In this document: piece by piece, positions 17,876 through 27,111 of the stretch | Layout: every line of letters begins with the position of its first letter | Numbering within the stretch: the stretch's first letter is position 1 | Assembly: GCA_012295225.1 (NCBI GenBank) | Contig: WMKK01000008.1 | Span: 682,001-746,000, forward strand | DNA from: Ostreococcus mediterraneus | Lineage: Eukaryota; Chlorophyta; Mamiellophyceae; Mamiellales; Bathycoccaceae | Reading direction: 5' to 3' | DNA length: 64,000 nucleotides | The notes under the pieces: generated by a model | The model's database searches: none | Told to the model about the DNA's origin: nothing | The model's input: the letters and a program-made list of their open reading frames with translations, nothing else | Translations under genes and position numbers: made by a program

Positions 17876-17949
17876 CTCGACAAAAAAAACATTTTGCAAT
17901 TGTAAAACAACATCGCCGCTTTGCGTTCTACTATTATTACAATTCCTAA

Positions 17950-18726
17950 TCAATTTCCTGGCAATCGCGCGCTGCGAATATTGTGTATTTCCTTTGCCAG
18001 AGAGTCGGCTCTCGCCTTGCATTCATCGAGCTCTCGCGCGCACTGCGTACCGCCCTCTCTACCATCACTCGACACCAACGCCGCCGGCGCCGACGACGCT
18101 CCGCCTGTGTTCTTTGGATACACCACATATGTCGCTAAAATCTCAATCCGCTCCTTTGGTTTCACGAAAATCCCCTCCTTTTGCGTTTCGACGAGTTCCA
18201 TCGCTCGCAACGCTTCGTCGCCCGAAATCATCTCCCCAAACACCGCATATTTACCATCCAAATGCGGCGCATTACCGAGCAATATACTAAACGAACTCGT
18301 CGCGGAATTCGGATCGTCAAACCTCGCCATCGAAAGCGTCCCTCGTCGATGTTTCAGATCGCTCATCTCTCCGCGCACAGTCTTTTCAGACACCGCCTTC
18401 TGCTCATCGTTCATCTTGAGCCTTCGACCGTTCGAACACGCCGCCACTTGCGCCACAAACCCTCGATCGACGCGAAAAAAGTGATTACTCGTATACAACC
18501 CGAGTTCAAACGCCTCGAGCACGTGCGCGGTGGTTTCAGGCGCCACATCAGGATACAATCCCAGGACGATGTCACCGTACGTCGTCTGCAAAACGATGCG
18601 TTCGTCGCCGATGCGCTGCGCGTACGCGCGCGGCGACGCAGATGCAACCACCATACACCATATCCACATCGCCCTCGCGCCATAGCGATGCGCCATGATG
18701 CCTGCGCCGACGCGAAATGCAGTCAT
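17950..18726 (-). CDS. Secretory-pathway cyclophilin-type peptidyl-prolyl isomerase
   Basis: 258 aa from the ATG at 18726. Met at 18696 is an attractive alternative because it directly begins a signal-peptide-like sequence (MAHRYGARAMWIWCMVVASA then AYAQ as cleavage site). The cyclophilin domain (about 40-215) begins with IVLQTTYGDIVLGLYP and includes SNHFFRVDRGFVAQV, GTLSMARFDDPNSATSSFSILL and the family hallmark LDGKYAVFGEMISG. The active-site Arg (FFRVD) is present and the usual FxxFxI region appears as SSFSILLG. It ends in a short C-terminal helix with two Cys. It resembles plant CYP23/CYP21-4-like ER or Golgi cyclophilins. The role is folding of secretory proteins, inferred. Confidence 0.85.
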   Translation of the reverse strand: MTAFRVGAGIMAHRYGARAMWIWCMVVASASPRAYAQRIGDERIVLQTTYGDIVLGLYPDVAPETTAHVLEAFELGLYTSNHFFRVDRGFVAQVAACSNGRRLKMNDEQKAVSEKTVRGEMSDLKHRRGTLSMARFDDPNSATSSFSILLGNAPHLDGKYAVFGEMISGDEALRAMELVETQKEGIFVKPKERIEILATYVVYPKNTGGASSAPAALVSSDGREGGTQCARELDECKARADSLAKEIHNIRSARLPGN

Positions 18727-19003
18727 TGGTGTGCTGGCGCTGGGTGCTGACGCTGCATCCGTGAACGCCCCACCGCGCGTTCCGAGACGACACAATTCAC
18801 CACGCACGCCCACATCGCGACGTCAACAGACGCGCGCACACGCGATAAAACAACGCACAAATATCGTGCGCACACATATCGCGAGAGTTTAAGTCGTGCG
18901 AACGCACGCATAGGCGTCAGAGAAGGGGAATTAGTTTCGGAACACGAGCGAAGGAGGGATCGACGTCGATCTCGAGGCTCGGAGTTGCGCGCATACGGAC
19001 GCG

Positions 19004-19975
19004 ATGACGTCTACGAATGGCACGTTTAAGGGTGAAGGCGAGGACATGATTGCTGCACTCATCGCGGCGTCGAGTGCGAAGCCGTCGGTGGCGGTGGTGA
19101 AGGCGCTCCCGGGAGAAAGGGAATTGGTGCCTTTTGATTTCGCAGTCGGGGGGTCGGCGACGCCGAGCGACGACGCGGATGCGACGAGTGTGGCGAAAAT
19201 TGCGTTACCGACGCCGAAGACGACGAACGCGAAGGTGCCTTCACCGACGATGTCTGCAAAGACAAAGGCGAAGAAGGCGTTACCGACGCCCCGAGGGTCT
19301 TCGAGCGACTTGGCAAACGCGGATCCGAGGGTACGGGCGAACAAGGTGTGCGAACCGCAAAAGCCCAAGCTGACGCCCGAACAACAAGCGGCGGTATTGG
19401 CGGCGTCTGCGAACGTAAGGCCGAAATCGAAGAGTGGTCCGCCGACCAAAGTGGCGACGGTGAACGAGCGCTGGGCGAACAGTTCGTTTCAAAACGCGCC
19501 CGCGCCCGACCAGCTTCCGATGCCTGGTTTCTTGAAGGACTTGCCTTCGGCTCCTACTCCCGAGCCGAGACACGCGGTGGATGCACCAGCCACAGGCATT
19601 GCACCAGCGCTATCCATAATGCGCCAACCTGCGAGCGCCGAAGGATTGAAGAATCTTCTAGGCGTTCAAGGTGCGCGACCTCCGGTGGTGGCTTCGCCCG
19701 CGCGCACGCCCTCAGGCCACGAGTTGTTTAACAACATGATGTCGAGTGCGGGTGGTGGGGCGCCTTCACCGCCGCCCTATCCGCAGTACGCGATTCCAAT
19801 GCCACCGCCACCGCTCTACGCGCCGCACCCACCACCGACGCCACCAGTGCAACACAAACTGAACGCGTTGTTTGGATTCCCTGCGCAACCGTTTCCCCAA
19901 CCGCCGATGTATCCGACCACTCCAGAGGGCGATTTTCAAAAGCTCATGGCTAAGCTCAACGCTGGTCGTGCGTAA
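19004..19975 (+). CDS. Disordered Pro-rich protein with EDC1/PNRC-type decapping motif
   Basis: 323 aa, mostly disordered: Ala/Pro/Lys/Ser rich with repeated ALPTP (67-71, 92-96) and a Pro-rich tail (PYPQY, PMPPPPLYAP, PHPPPTPP). At 157-176 it carries WANSSFQNAPAPDQLPMPGF. This fits the Dcp1-binding/Dcp2-activating element of yeast Edc1/Edc2 and human PNRC1/2, whose consensus is roughly (Y/W)AGxxFxxSPxPxxLPxPxF. Two short helical motifs follow (EGLKNLLGV at about 218 and FQKLMAKLNAG at the C-terminus) of the kind used by decapping and deadenylation scaffolds. I infer a cytoplasmic mRNA-decapping coactivator; no enzyme domain is present. The match is a short linear motif, so homology to a particular gene is not claimed. 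Confidence 0.65.
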   Translation: MTSTNGTFKGEGEDMIAALIAASSAKPSVAVVKALPGERELVPFDFAVGGSATPSDDADATSVAKIALPTPKTTNAKVPSPTMSAKTKAKKALPTPRGSSSDLANADPRVRANKVCEPQKPKLTPEQQAAVLAASANVRPKSKSGPPTKVATVNERWANSSFQNAPAPDQLPMPGFLKDLPSAPTPEPRHAVDAPATGIAPALSIMRQPASAEGLKNLLGVQGARPPVVASPARTPSGHELFNNMMSSAGGGAPSPPPYPQYAIPMPPPPLYAPHPPPTPPVQHKLNALFGFPAQPFPQPPMYPTTPEGDFQKLMAKLNAGRA

Positions 19976-20354
19976 CGATGATCATCCTGACTCTTTTCTG
20001 TACCAAAATGGAAAAAAATACAATTGTACCAACAGAACTTGAATGAATCGACGCTCTTCAGTCGATGCAACTTCTCAACGCGATGCAAACCATCGCACGG
20101 ACGGGAAGCCGTGACGCATTTTTCAGTCGTCTACGGCTTCGCGAACACCGATCCGTTTCATGAGTTCGTGATTTTCTCATTGGCAACAATTTTTGCCAGT
20201 GTGATTTCTCGAGCCCTTTAGCGTCGCTTTCGCGGCGCGCCATCAAGACCCCATGTTTTGGGTCCTCGTGACCCGACGCTTTATGCACGTTGTAATGATC
20301 TATATCCTATCTACGTGTTACATTCTAACTGTGTGCTACGTGTCTATGTTTTCG
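19976..20354. other. Convergent intergenic spacer with several stem-loops (379 bp)
   Basis: It separates the 3' ends of the EDC1-motif gene and the oxygenase gene. No credible ORF. It contains ATCGAC-8nt-GTCGAT (20047-20066), a 9-bp stem with 6-nt loop (20178-20201, core TGGCAA...TTGCCA), and an outer GCGTCG/CGACGC pair (20221-20226 / 20274-20279). That pair encloses three alternating GACCC/GGGTC/GACCC blocks (20247-20251, 20260-20264, 20270-20274), which can form mutually exclusive hairpins. These may be 3'-UTR elements or a small ncRNA; none was recognised. Confidence 0.4.
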
Positions 20355-21563
20355 CTATCGTTTCCGCTTTTTCGCGCCAACTTCGTCGTCGCTGTCGCCC
20401 CCGATGGAGCCTTCGTCTTCAAAATCGTCTTCAAAATCGTCTTCAAAATCGCTCGCGTTGTCCAACATTGCGTCGAGCGCATTTTCGACGCCTTCATCGT
20501 CGCTTTCAGCATCGCCCCTCAATGTGGCGTTCGTATACTCAAAATTAACCTTTTTCACGTACGTCTCGTGAAAGCTCGACTTGACATTGTCAAAAATCTG
20601 TTTGAGCACACGAAGCTCAGCCTTTGACGGCGGAAATCGTTCGTGGTACGAAATCATTTGGCCAGCAATCAATCCCGCTCGCTCAGCGACTGTCGGTATT
20701 GTACCGCGTCGCGCGTTCAGTAGATACGCGGGTTCGAACTCTGGGTCGGCAAAGCCAAAGGATAAATTAATCCGAGGGCCATCCTTGCTTCCGTCGCCGA
20801 CTGACCCCCAATGTATCAATCGATGCGTGAAGCACACGGCGCCGCCTCGTTCAACAGGGAGCGCCCGTAGGCTCTGATACGCCGCCTTATCTTTCAGCGC
20901 GATTTCAAGGGGCGATGGACCGTCTAAATCATCGGAATCTCCCGCGGTGTAACCCGGGTCAATGCCCTTTGGCACGCAATACAAACACGAATTTCTCGGC
21001 GTCGCATTTGTCAGCGGCAACCAAATCGTACAGTACTTGGCCATGCCATCCGCATGAAACGAACCAGGGGCGTTATCAGGCTGCCTGTCTCTATGCGGTG
21101 TAAACGCAGTCGTCTTATCATCGTTCGCTGGATCGACAAACCACGCCAAGACGTCAAAATTCAACGTCAACGCGCCGCCAAAACATTCATCCTCGAGCGA
21201 CGCTCGAAAGCGCTCAACCACCCGCCACGTCGCGTCGTACATGTACACCCAAGTCGGATCGAGCCCAGCGTCCCGTATGGCATACATCGTCTGCAAGAGC
21301 GCATCGAGCTCGAGATCTCCGTCGTCGTCGCCCAAGAGCTCCTTTCGCGACATGAGCGCGCAGCCGTCGCGAAGCAAATCGCCCCGCCTCTGCTTAACAT
21401 CCACCACCGCGTGCGGCTCCACCGCTCGCGGCGCGTCGCTCACATCGAGCGTATCGCACGCTAAATCTATCCACGTCGCGCGATCGAGCGCTCGCGCGAC
21501 GCTCGACAAAATCCCCGCGGACGACGACATGGCGCCAGAGCGCGAGACGCGCAGTGACGGCAT
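20355..21563 (-). CDS. 2-oxoglutarate/Fe(II) dioxygenase-like protein (PhyH-like) with acidic tail
   Basis: 402 aa. The double-stranded beta-helix core (about 130-275) has the facial triad His157-x-Asp159 (FTPHRDRQ) and distal His251 (THRLIHWGS), and Arg264 (PRINLSFGF) is positioned to bind the 2-oxoglutarate carboxylate. LNFDVLAWFVDP and YCTIWLPLTNATPRNSCLY are typical of phytanoyl-CoA-dioxygenase-like folds. The C-terminus is strongly acidic with a triple DFED repeat (encoded by tandem gtcttcaaaatc on the plus strand) ending in GAKKRKR, which could be a nuclear signal. The substrate is unknown. Met12 (21530) is an alternative start, which would widen the divergent gap to TAF6 from 23 to 56 bp. 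Confidence 0.8.
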   Translation of the reverse strand: MPSLRVSRSGAMSSSAGILSSVARALDRATWIDLACDTLDVSDAPRAVEPHAVVDVKQRRGDLLRDGCALMSRKELLGDDDGDLELDALLQTMYAIRDAGLDPTWVYMYDATWRVVERFRASLEDECFGGALTLNFDVLAWFVDPANDDKTTAFTPHRDRQPDNAPGSFHADGMAKYCTIWLPLTNATPRNSCLYCVPKGIDPGYTAGDSDDLDGPSPLEIALKDKAAYQSLRALPVERGGAVCFTHRLIHWGSVGDGSKDGPRINLSFGFADPEFEPAYLLNARRGTIPTVAERAGLIAGQMISYHERFPPSKAELRVLKQIFDNVKSSFHETYVKKVNFEYTNATLRGDAESDDEGVENALDAMLDNASDFEDDFEDDFEDEGSIGGDSDDEVGAKKRKR

Positions 21564-21586
21564 TCGTCGTCACGCGCACGTCCATC

Positions 21587-23364
21587 ATGCCGCGCGACTA
21601 CTCCCACGTGCCCGAGGAATCCATCGACGCCATCGCGAGCTCGCTCGGATGCGGTGCGCTCGGCAAGGGCGTCGCCAGCGCGCTCGCCAGCGACGTCGAG
21701 TACCGTTTGCGTCAGGTGTTTCAGGATGCCATTAAATGCATGAGACACAGCAAGCGCACGACGTTAGGCGCCGAGGTACGCGCGCGAACGCCGCGTTTTC
21801 AGGCGGCGCGCGTGTGGTTGCATCGCGCGAGCGCATTCATGCGCCGTCTCGGCGCGAACGCCAAGGGATTTGAGGTTTACAACGATGAATACTGACTTTT
21901 GATTGTGATCTTCGCGCGCGACAGGATGTGAATTCCGCGCTGCGCCTGCGCGCGTGTGAACCGTTATACGGTTTTGGCGCGGGTACGAGCGATTATGAAT
22001 TCAAACAAACCAACGAAGACCCCGAGGTGTTCTTCGTGGATGAAGAAGAGATTGATTTACGAGAGTTGTTGACGAAGAAGTTGCCGAAACCGCCGATCGA
22101 GGTCAATCTGGTGCCGCACTGGTTGGCGATTGAAGGCGTGCAACCGGCGATACCTGAGAATCCTATGGCGGTGCCGCCAGAGCCAAAGCCTTTGGGGGCG
22201 CCGTATGGGGCGAAACGGCCGAGACCGAGTGCGAAGGAAGAGGGCGGCGCGGACCCGGATGCGGGCGGGTTGTTGCCGGTGGTGTCGCACGTGTTGCCGA
22301 GAGAGTTGCAGTTTTATTTCGACAAGGTCACGGCGTTGATTCGAGGTGCAGGTGCTGGGGCGAATGACGAGGAGATGAAGATGTTGGAGACGGCGTTGAA
22401 GTCGTTGAGCACGGATGTGGGGTTGCATAATTTGATGCCGTATTTCACGCAGTTTATCACCGAGGAGACGACGCAAAACTTGCGCGACTTGCCGAGATTA
22501 CGTGTGCTTATTCAGACCATTCGCGCGTTGATTTCGAATCCGGACATCAACGTTGAGTTATACTTGCATCAGCTCATGCCGAGTGTGGTTACATGTATGG
22601 TGGCTAAGCGATTGTGTCAAAGTTTGGATGAAGACCATTGGTCGTTGCGCGACGACGCGGCGGCGACAATTGCGTTTATTTGCTCGCGTTTTGGTGACGC
22701 ATATCCGAGCATTCAACCTAGAATCACGCGCACGCTGTTGCAGGCGTTATTAACGACGAAGCCGTTACCCACGCACTACGGCGCAATTAAAGGCTTGCAC
22801 GCGCTTGGTCCGAATGTTGTGCGCGAGACGATTATGCCAAACCTTCGCGCGTATTTGAACACGCTCGAACCGTTACTCGAACCCCCGAGTGCGGTGAATC
22901 AGAGCGAGTTGAAAGCGATGAACGAAGAGGATAGAAATACAGCCATCGCAAAGGCGAAATTAGCGACGATTCGACACGATGACGCCATACGCACGATGGG
23001 CGCTTTACAAGACGCCGTTGGCGCGTGCGTGCGCGCCGAAGTCGGCTCCGCCGAAGACCGCGCGCGCGACGAGCGTTTGAAGGACCAGCTCATGCGCTGG
23101 ACCCGTCAAAACGGCTCATATATCAAAGAAAGTGGGAATGGAGACGAAGACTTAGCGGAAGCGGCGAAAACAAACGCGAAATTCGCGGCAAAATCAAAGG
23201 GCGTGGTCGACGGCGCCAAGGGAAACACCGTCGTCCCGAAAGCCGCGCCTCTCGTGCGAAGCCGCCGCAGTCGTCGCGGCACGAGCGAAGACCCCGACGA
23301 AACCATGGGTGATGCCGGTGCTGCGCATGCACCCAACGTCACCGTCGCCGAGACGCATATCTAG
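21587..23364 (+). CDS. TAF6: TFIID/SAGA subunit TAF6
   Basis: Exon 1 (21587-21775) and exon 2 (21925-23364) are joined in phase 0 across a 149-nt GT-AG intron with CTGAC about 27 nt before the acceptor; 542 aa. Splicing rebuilds the histone fold: SSLGCGALGKGVASALASDV, RTTLGAE then DVNSALRLRACEPLYGF, the universal TAF6 signature. The long C-terminal HEAT region (TAF6C; ELQFYFDKV, NLMPYFTQFITEE, EDHWSLRDDAAATIAFIC, HYGAIKGLHALG) is intact. A basic tail follows the HEAT region. TAF6 dimerises with TAF9 in TFIID and SAGA. The intron interrupts the histone fold itself, so correct splicing is essential for a functional protein. Confidence 0.95.
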
Positions 23365-23465
23365 CACGCGTCGCGCGTAGTAGCTTCATCGAGGGAAAGT
23401 ACCGGTACTCTGTTATAACCAAGCTCAACATGTAGAACCGCCCGCGCGTCACAACATCGCACGCC

Positions 23466-24311
23466 ATGTCCACACACGCGGCACCGATACGCACGCACGC
23501 GTGCACCACGCATGCGTCGCGCCGCACGTGCACCGCGAGCGCCTCGACGTCCCGTTCCGTGCGAGCGTTCGCGTCCGCGTCCGACGCGAGCGACCGTTGG
23601 GGCGTCGACGTGGACCAACTCTGGGTCGAGTTCACCCGTGGCGCGGCGTCCCAGCCGATCCAGGCGTTGAAAGGCGCGTCCCTGCGCGTGCCAAAAGGTA
23701 CGCTTTTCATGCTTCTCGGTCCCAATGGGTGCGGGAAGAGTACGCTGCTGCGCGTGCTCGCCGGACTCGTCGTCCCGAAGAGCGGCGACGCGCGGGCCAG
23801 CGCTCGAAAAGCTTTCGTGTTTCAAAATCCCGATCATCAAGTCATCATGCCCACGGTGGGTGCAGACGTGGCGTTTGGTTTAGGTCGAAACCAGTCGCTG
23901 TCCGACAATGATATCCGCACGCGCGTGGAGGAGGCGTTGACGTTGGTAAATTTGACAGAGCCAGACGCGTACGAGCGACAAGTCGCGACATTGAGCGGAG
24001 GACAGAAGCAGCGCGTCGCCATCGCTGGGGCGTTGGTTGAAAAGCCGGAATTATTACTTCTCGATGAGCTCACGACATTCTTGGACGAAGAAGACCAACG
24101 TGGGGTGATTGAAGCGGTGCGGCACGCGGTGGACTCGAGCGCCGGCGCCGTGACGGCGATTTGGGTGACGCACCGTTTAGAAGAATTAGAATACGCCGAC
24201 GGTGCGGCGTACGTCGAGGATGGGTATGTGGTAAAAGTAGGTACTGGTTCACAGATTCGTGAGTTTATTCGACAGAAACAAGACGCGTACGTCATTGGAG
24301 AACGATACTGA
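23466..24311 (+). CDS. Plastid ABC ATPase, ABCI10/CbiO (ECF-type) family
   Basis: 281 aa. Residues 1-40 are a Ser/Thr/Arg/Ala transit peptide. The nucleotide-binding domain follows: Walker A GPNGCGKST (Lys91), Q-loop FVFQNPDHQVIMPTV (Gln120), signature LSGGQKQRVAIAG (176-188), Walker B LLLLDE (Asp200, Glu201) and H-loop WVTHRLEELEY. NPDHQVIMPTVGADVAFG is characteristic of ECF/CbiO ATPases and of plant ABCI10. No transmembrane domain is fused, so it needs partner subunits elsewhere. In plants this ATPase is thought to belong to a plastid ECF-like transporter of unknown substrate. It lies 101 bp from the end of TAF6 and 101 bp from the next gene, all on the plus strand. Confidence 0.88.
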   Translation: MSTHAAPIRTHACTTHASRRTCTASASTSRSVRAFASASDASDRWGVDVDQLWVEFTRGAASQPIQALKGASLRVPKGTLFMLLGPNGCGKSTLLRVLAGLVVPKSGDARASARKAFVFQNPDHQVIMPTVGADVAFGLGRNQSLSDNDIRTRVEEALTLVNLTEPDAYERQVATLSGGQKQRVAIAGALVEKPELLLLDELTTFLDEEDQRGVIEAVRHAVDSSAGAVTAIWVTHRLEELEYADGAAYVEDGYVVKVGTGSQIREFIRQKQDAYVIGERY

Positions 24312-24412
24312 ATAAAAACAGTAGAATTTTGTAGCTCAACTCGACGTCACGCGCGCCCAGCTGCTCATACATCGACGCGCACGACTCGTTCATTGCAACG
24401 TTCGCGCGCAGA

Positions 24413-25621
24413 ATGGCAACACAAGATACTGTCGACGCGCAAACCACGCCGAGCATGGATCCGTACGAGGCGCTCGGCGTCACGCCCACCGCGAGCGATG
24501 CCCAAATCAAAACAAGTTATAGAAAACTAGCTCTCAAGTACCATCCGGACAAAAACAACGGCGACGACACCGCGTTCAAGCGCGTGAGCATCGCATACGC
24601 CATCTTGAGCGACCCCGTGCGTCGACGAGAGTACGACACCAGCGGTGAGGTGGACAAAAAAGACATACTCGAGCAGGAGATAGATATTTCAGAGGCGAGT
24701 TTTGCGAGCACGTTGGCTGCGTCGATGATTTCGTCGCTCGGGGTGACGATTCGCACCGCAGTGCCGATAAAGGCTTTGGAAGCCGTGCGGAGCGGCGCTG
24801 TGCAGGTCACGGACGTGACTATGCCATGCAAAGTAAGCGAGTATGTGAAAAAGGGTGAGATTAGATTATTTCGTTGCGTGTTGTCCGAAGACGATGTGCG
24901 CGCGGGCGTCATCGTGAGCGTCACCTCGCTTGCTGGCGATAAATTTAAACTGTTGCACTTTGATCAGAATGATGGGAGAAACGGTGCGCCGGAGGGATTG
25001 GAGCTTTCGCTGCAAGAAATGAGTGCGAAGTTTTCGTCGATGAAGCGCTCGCACGCGGGCTTTTACTTCACCGGGCAACAAAGCTTCAACTACGAGCCTT
25101 TGAGCGCGGTTAAAATGAGCAAACTGGAATCTCGAGATTTGATGATGTTCCATTCGCTGGATAATTGGACGCCTCGGGAGTGCGTGAGCATACAGCCAGG
25201 AGAACATGTGTTCGGCGTGTACGGCGATAACTTTTTCGATAAATGTACGATTCAATTTGAAATATTCCGTCTTGGCGAACACGCAACCGACGACGTGAAA
25301 GTCAAGCTCGACATTGGTGATATTCGATCCATCGAAAGCCAGATCTCATCAAAAAGAGATGAGTTAATGCGTTTTCAAAAGGAATACGTCGCCGCAAAAG
25401 TGGCGTACGAACGCGCCGTCGTTCGTCATCAAAAGGAGGCCGAAGCGGTAAAACAACTGATTGCCGCGCGCGAAGCTGCGTACGCGGCGTTAACCATTCC
25501 AGACGTCCAAAGCAAAGACGCGCCGCCAGCGAGCGCCGCATCGTCGACGTTTACCATGCCAACCATTGATACGTCGGCGTTCAAATCGTTTACATTTTCC
25601 AATCCATTCGCGAAAAAGTAA
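24413..25621 (+). CDS. ARG1-like DnaJ protein
   Basis: 402 aa. An N-terminal J domain (about 16-80) has HPD at 44-46 (YHPDKN) and ends LSDPVRRREYD. A conserved non-J region (about 85-300) includes TIRTAVPIKALEAVRSG, GEIRLFRC and VFGVYGDNFFDKCTIQFE. A coiled coil follows (about 315-365, RDELMRFQKEYVAAKVAYERA), then a Phe/Thr-rich tail. J domain plus this middle region plus coiled coil matches Arabidopsis ARG1/ARL, endomembrane-associated Hsp70 co-chaperones known from gravitropism, so the algal role must be a general trafficking or folding one. The stop codon TAA is embedded in gtaagt, a good splice donor (25618), and a ctgacatttag acceptor follows at 25663; alternative splicing would extend the C-terminus by about 20 residues. 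Confidence 0.85.
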   Translation: MATQDTVDAQTTPSMDPYEALGVTPTASDAQIKTSYRKLALKYHPDKNNGDDTAFKRVSIAYAILSDPVRRREYDTSGEVDKKDILEQEIDISEASFASTLAASMISSLGVTIRTAVPIKALEAVRSGAVQVTDVTMPCKVSEYVKKGEIRLFRCVLSEDDVRAGVIVSVTSLAGDKFKLLHFDQNDGRNGAPEGLELSLQEMSAKFSSMKRSHAGFYFTGQQSFNYEPLSAVKMSKLESRDLMMFHSLDNWTPRECVSIQPGEHVFGVYGDNFFDKCTIQFEIFRLGEHATDDVKVKLDIGDIRSIESQISSKRDELMRFQKEYVAAKVAYERAVVRHQKEAEAVKQLIAAREAAYAALTIPDVQSKDAPPASAASSTFTMPTIDTSAFKSFTFSNPFAKK

Positions 25622-25785
25622 GTTGCGTTACACCGATACTCATGCGCTGTTGCTGACATTTAGGATACATAGCCACTCGCGCGCGCATGACATATTATTA
25701 CATTGTAAAATACTCAGAATATAACGAAATTCGTCGACATTGTCTCAGTCAACAAAAAATACACTCATCAGTGTGGTGCCGCGTT

Positions 25786-27048
25786 TCACTCTTCATTTCT
25801 CTCATCCGTGTAGTTTTTCAACTTTGCGTCGCAGAATGAATCGTGTGAGAGCACGTGTGACAAAAGAAGTTTACCCGCCTGACGACCGTGACCGTAAATT
25901 TTTAAATCAAACGTCCGTCCCGGGATGAATTTATTGCCAAAGATGTCCACGTCGCCGCGGCGACCAAACTCTTCGCGCAAATATTCGTCCTCCGAATCAG
26001 AATCGTTCGGATTCATGTAAGTCGGCGCGATAGACTGCGGGTACGCAGTAAGAAAGTCATGCACGAGATCACCCGTCTTTTCGCGCGTGCCGTATTCGAG
26101 CGCCGGCGCGCGTGCGTAAACGAGAAAATCAGACGTCGGTACGGGGATGCGACGACGTTCCTCTTGATCCTCTAAAATCGTCATCACGCGTTCGTAATTC
26201 ATCCTGCCCACGAGTTCCTCGAATGACGCATCAGGGCTCTCTGGTGCGTTTGCATCGATGTCCTCACGCGCAAGCGCGTCTTCACGCGCGAGTTGACGAC
26301 GACGACGATGACGATTCCACATCCCGAGTGCGATGTTTGCCGCCACCAAAACAAACGTGCACGCAATCGTAGTCGCCAGCTCGCGCGACATCCCTCCTCG
26401 TCCTCGTCCTCGTCGTTTAATCACCACCGGCAATCGCACGTACGTCCCATCACTCGTCATCGCACGCGTCATCGTAAACTCGCGCAACGTTAACGTCGAC
26501 GGCGATTCCGATTCCGATTCCAACGTCCCGGGACCGATCGGCTCCACCACCGTGTTCGCATCCGCCTTCACGCGCACCACGCACTCGCTCCCGATCGGCG
26601 ATCGCTCCAACCCAAAACTAAAATGTTTCGTCGTCACCACACCATCCGTCGCGTTCGCGCCATCGTCGACGACGCCGCGGTCGTCGACGACGTCGATTCC
26701 GTCTCGCGTAAACTTGGCACCCCGCGTCGCCGGCGTCGGCGCGCACAACCGCACCTCGTGTCGCTCGCCCGTCTTAGACACGTCCAGCGACACCAACGCA
26801 CACAATAACCCATCATCGGCGTCGGCGTCGCTCGACGACACCGTCGCTGACGCCGCGCCGGCGTCGCGACGATCGAATGTGAAATCAATCTCGCCGAACA
26901 CGAGTGCGCGCGGGCCGACGAATCGCGACAAATCCATCGCGTCGTTCGCGTCGAACGGCGACGACGACGCCGACGCGTGGTGCGGCATCATCGCGAGCGC
27001 GAGCGCGGCGACGGCGGCGGCGGTGGCGACGGCGAGCGCGGTGCGCAT
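25786..27048 (-). CDS. Orphan type I membrane protein
   Basis: 420 aa. Signal peptide MRTALAVATAAAVAALALAMM...ASA (1-28), a luminal/extracellular domain (about 30-230) that is Asp/Val/Thr rich with a few Cys, one transmembrane helix (about 232-252, ELATTIACTFVLVAANIALG) and a basic stop-transfer (MWNRHRRRRQ). The cytosolic tail is acidic to neutral and contains PTSDFLVYARAPALEYG, HDFLTAYPQSIAPTYMNP and a Ser/Asp acidic patch (NDSDSEDEY). I recognise no domain. The topology suits a cargo or cell-surface receptor. It is divergent from the 2-oxoadipate dioxygenase gene (63 bp). Confidence 0.75.
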   Translation of the reverse strand: MRTALAVATAAAVAALALAMMPHHASASSSPFDANDAMDLSRFVGPRALVFGEIDFTFDRRDAGAASATVSSSDADADDGLLCALVSLDVSKTGERHEVRLCAPTPATRGAKFTRDGIDVVDDRGVVDDGANATDGVVTTKHFSFGLERSPIGSECVVRVKADANTVVEPIGPGTLESESESPSTLTLREFTMTRAMTSDGTYVRLPVVIKRRGRGRGGMSRELATTIACTFVLVAANIALGMWNRHRRRRQLAREDALAREDIDANAPESPDASFEELVGRMNYERVMTILEDQEERRRIPVPTSDFLVYARAPALEYGTREKTGDLVHDFLTAYPQSIAPTYMNPNDSDSEDEYLREEFGRRGDVDIFGNKFIPGRTFDLKIYGHGRQAGKLLLSHVLSHDSFCDAKLKNYTDERNEE

Positions 27049-27111
27049 GCGGCGGCGCGTTGTGGAGTTTGCATTCTATGCGAGTCGTGCCTCACTCGTT
27101 GACGCGTCGCC

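Noticed and set aside
20169-20201. U4 snRNA-like segment (CATTGGCAA then ATTTTTG, an Sm-site look-alike)
   Set aside because: Only the 3' Sm-like region resembles U4. No U6-pairing 5' domain or terminal stem is present on either strand, and the same bases form a local hairpin.
20725-20750. B-box-like GGTTCGAACTC (possible tRNA)
   Set aside because: Lies inside the oxygenase coding sequence and no cloverleaf or A-box is nearby.
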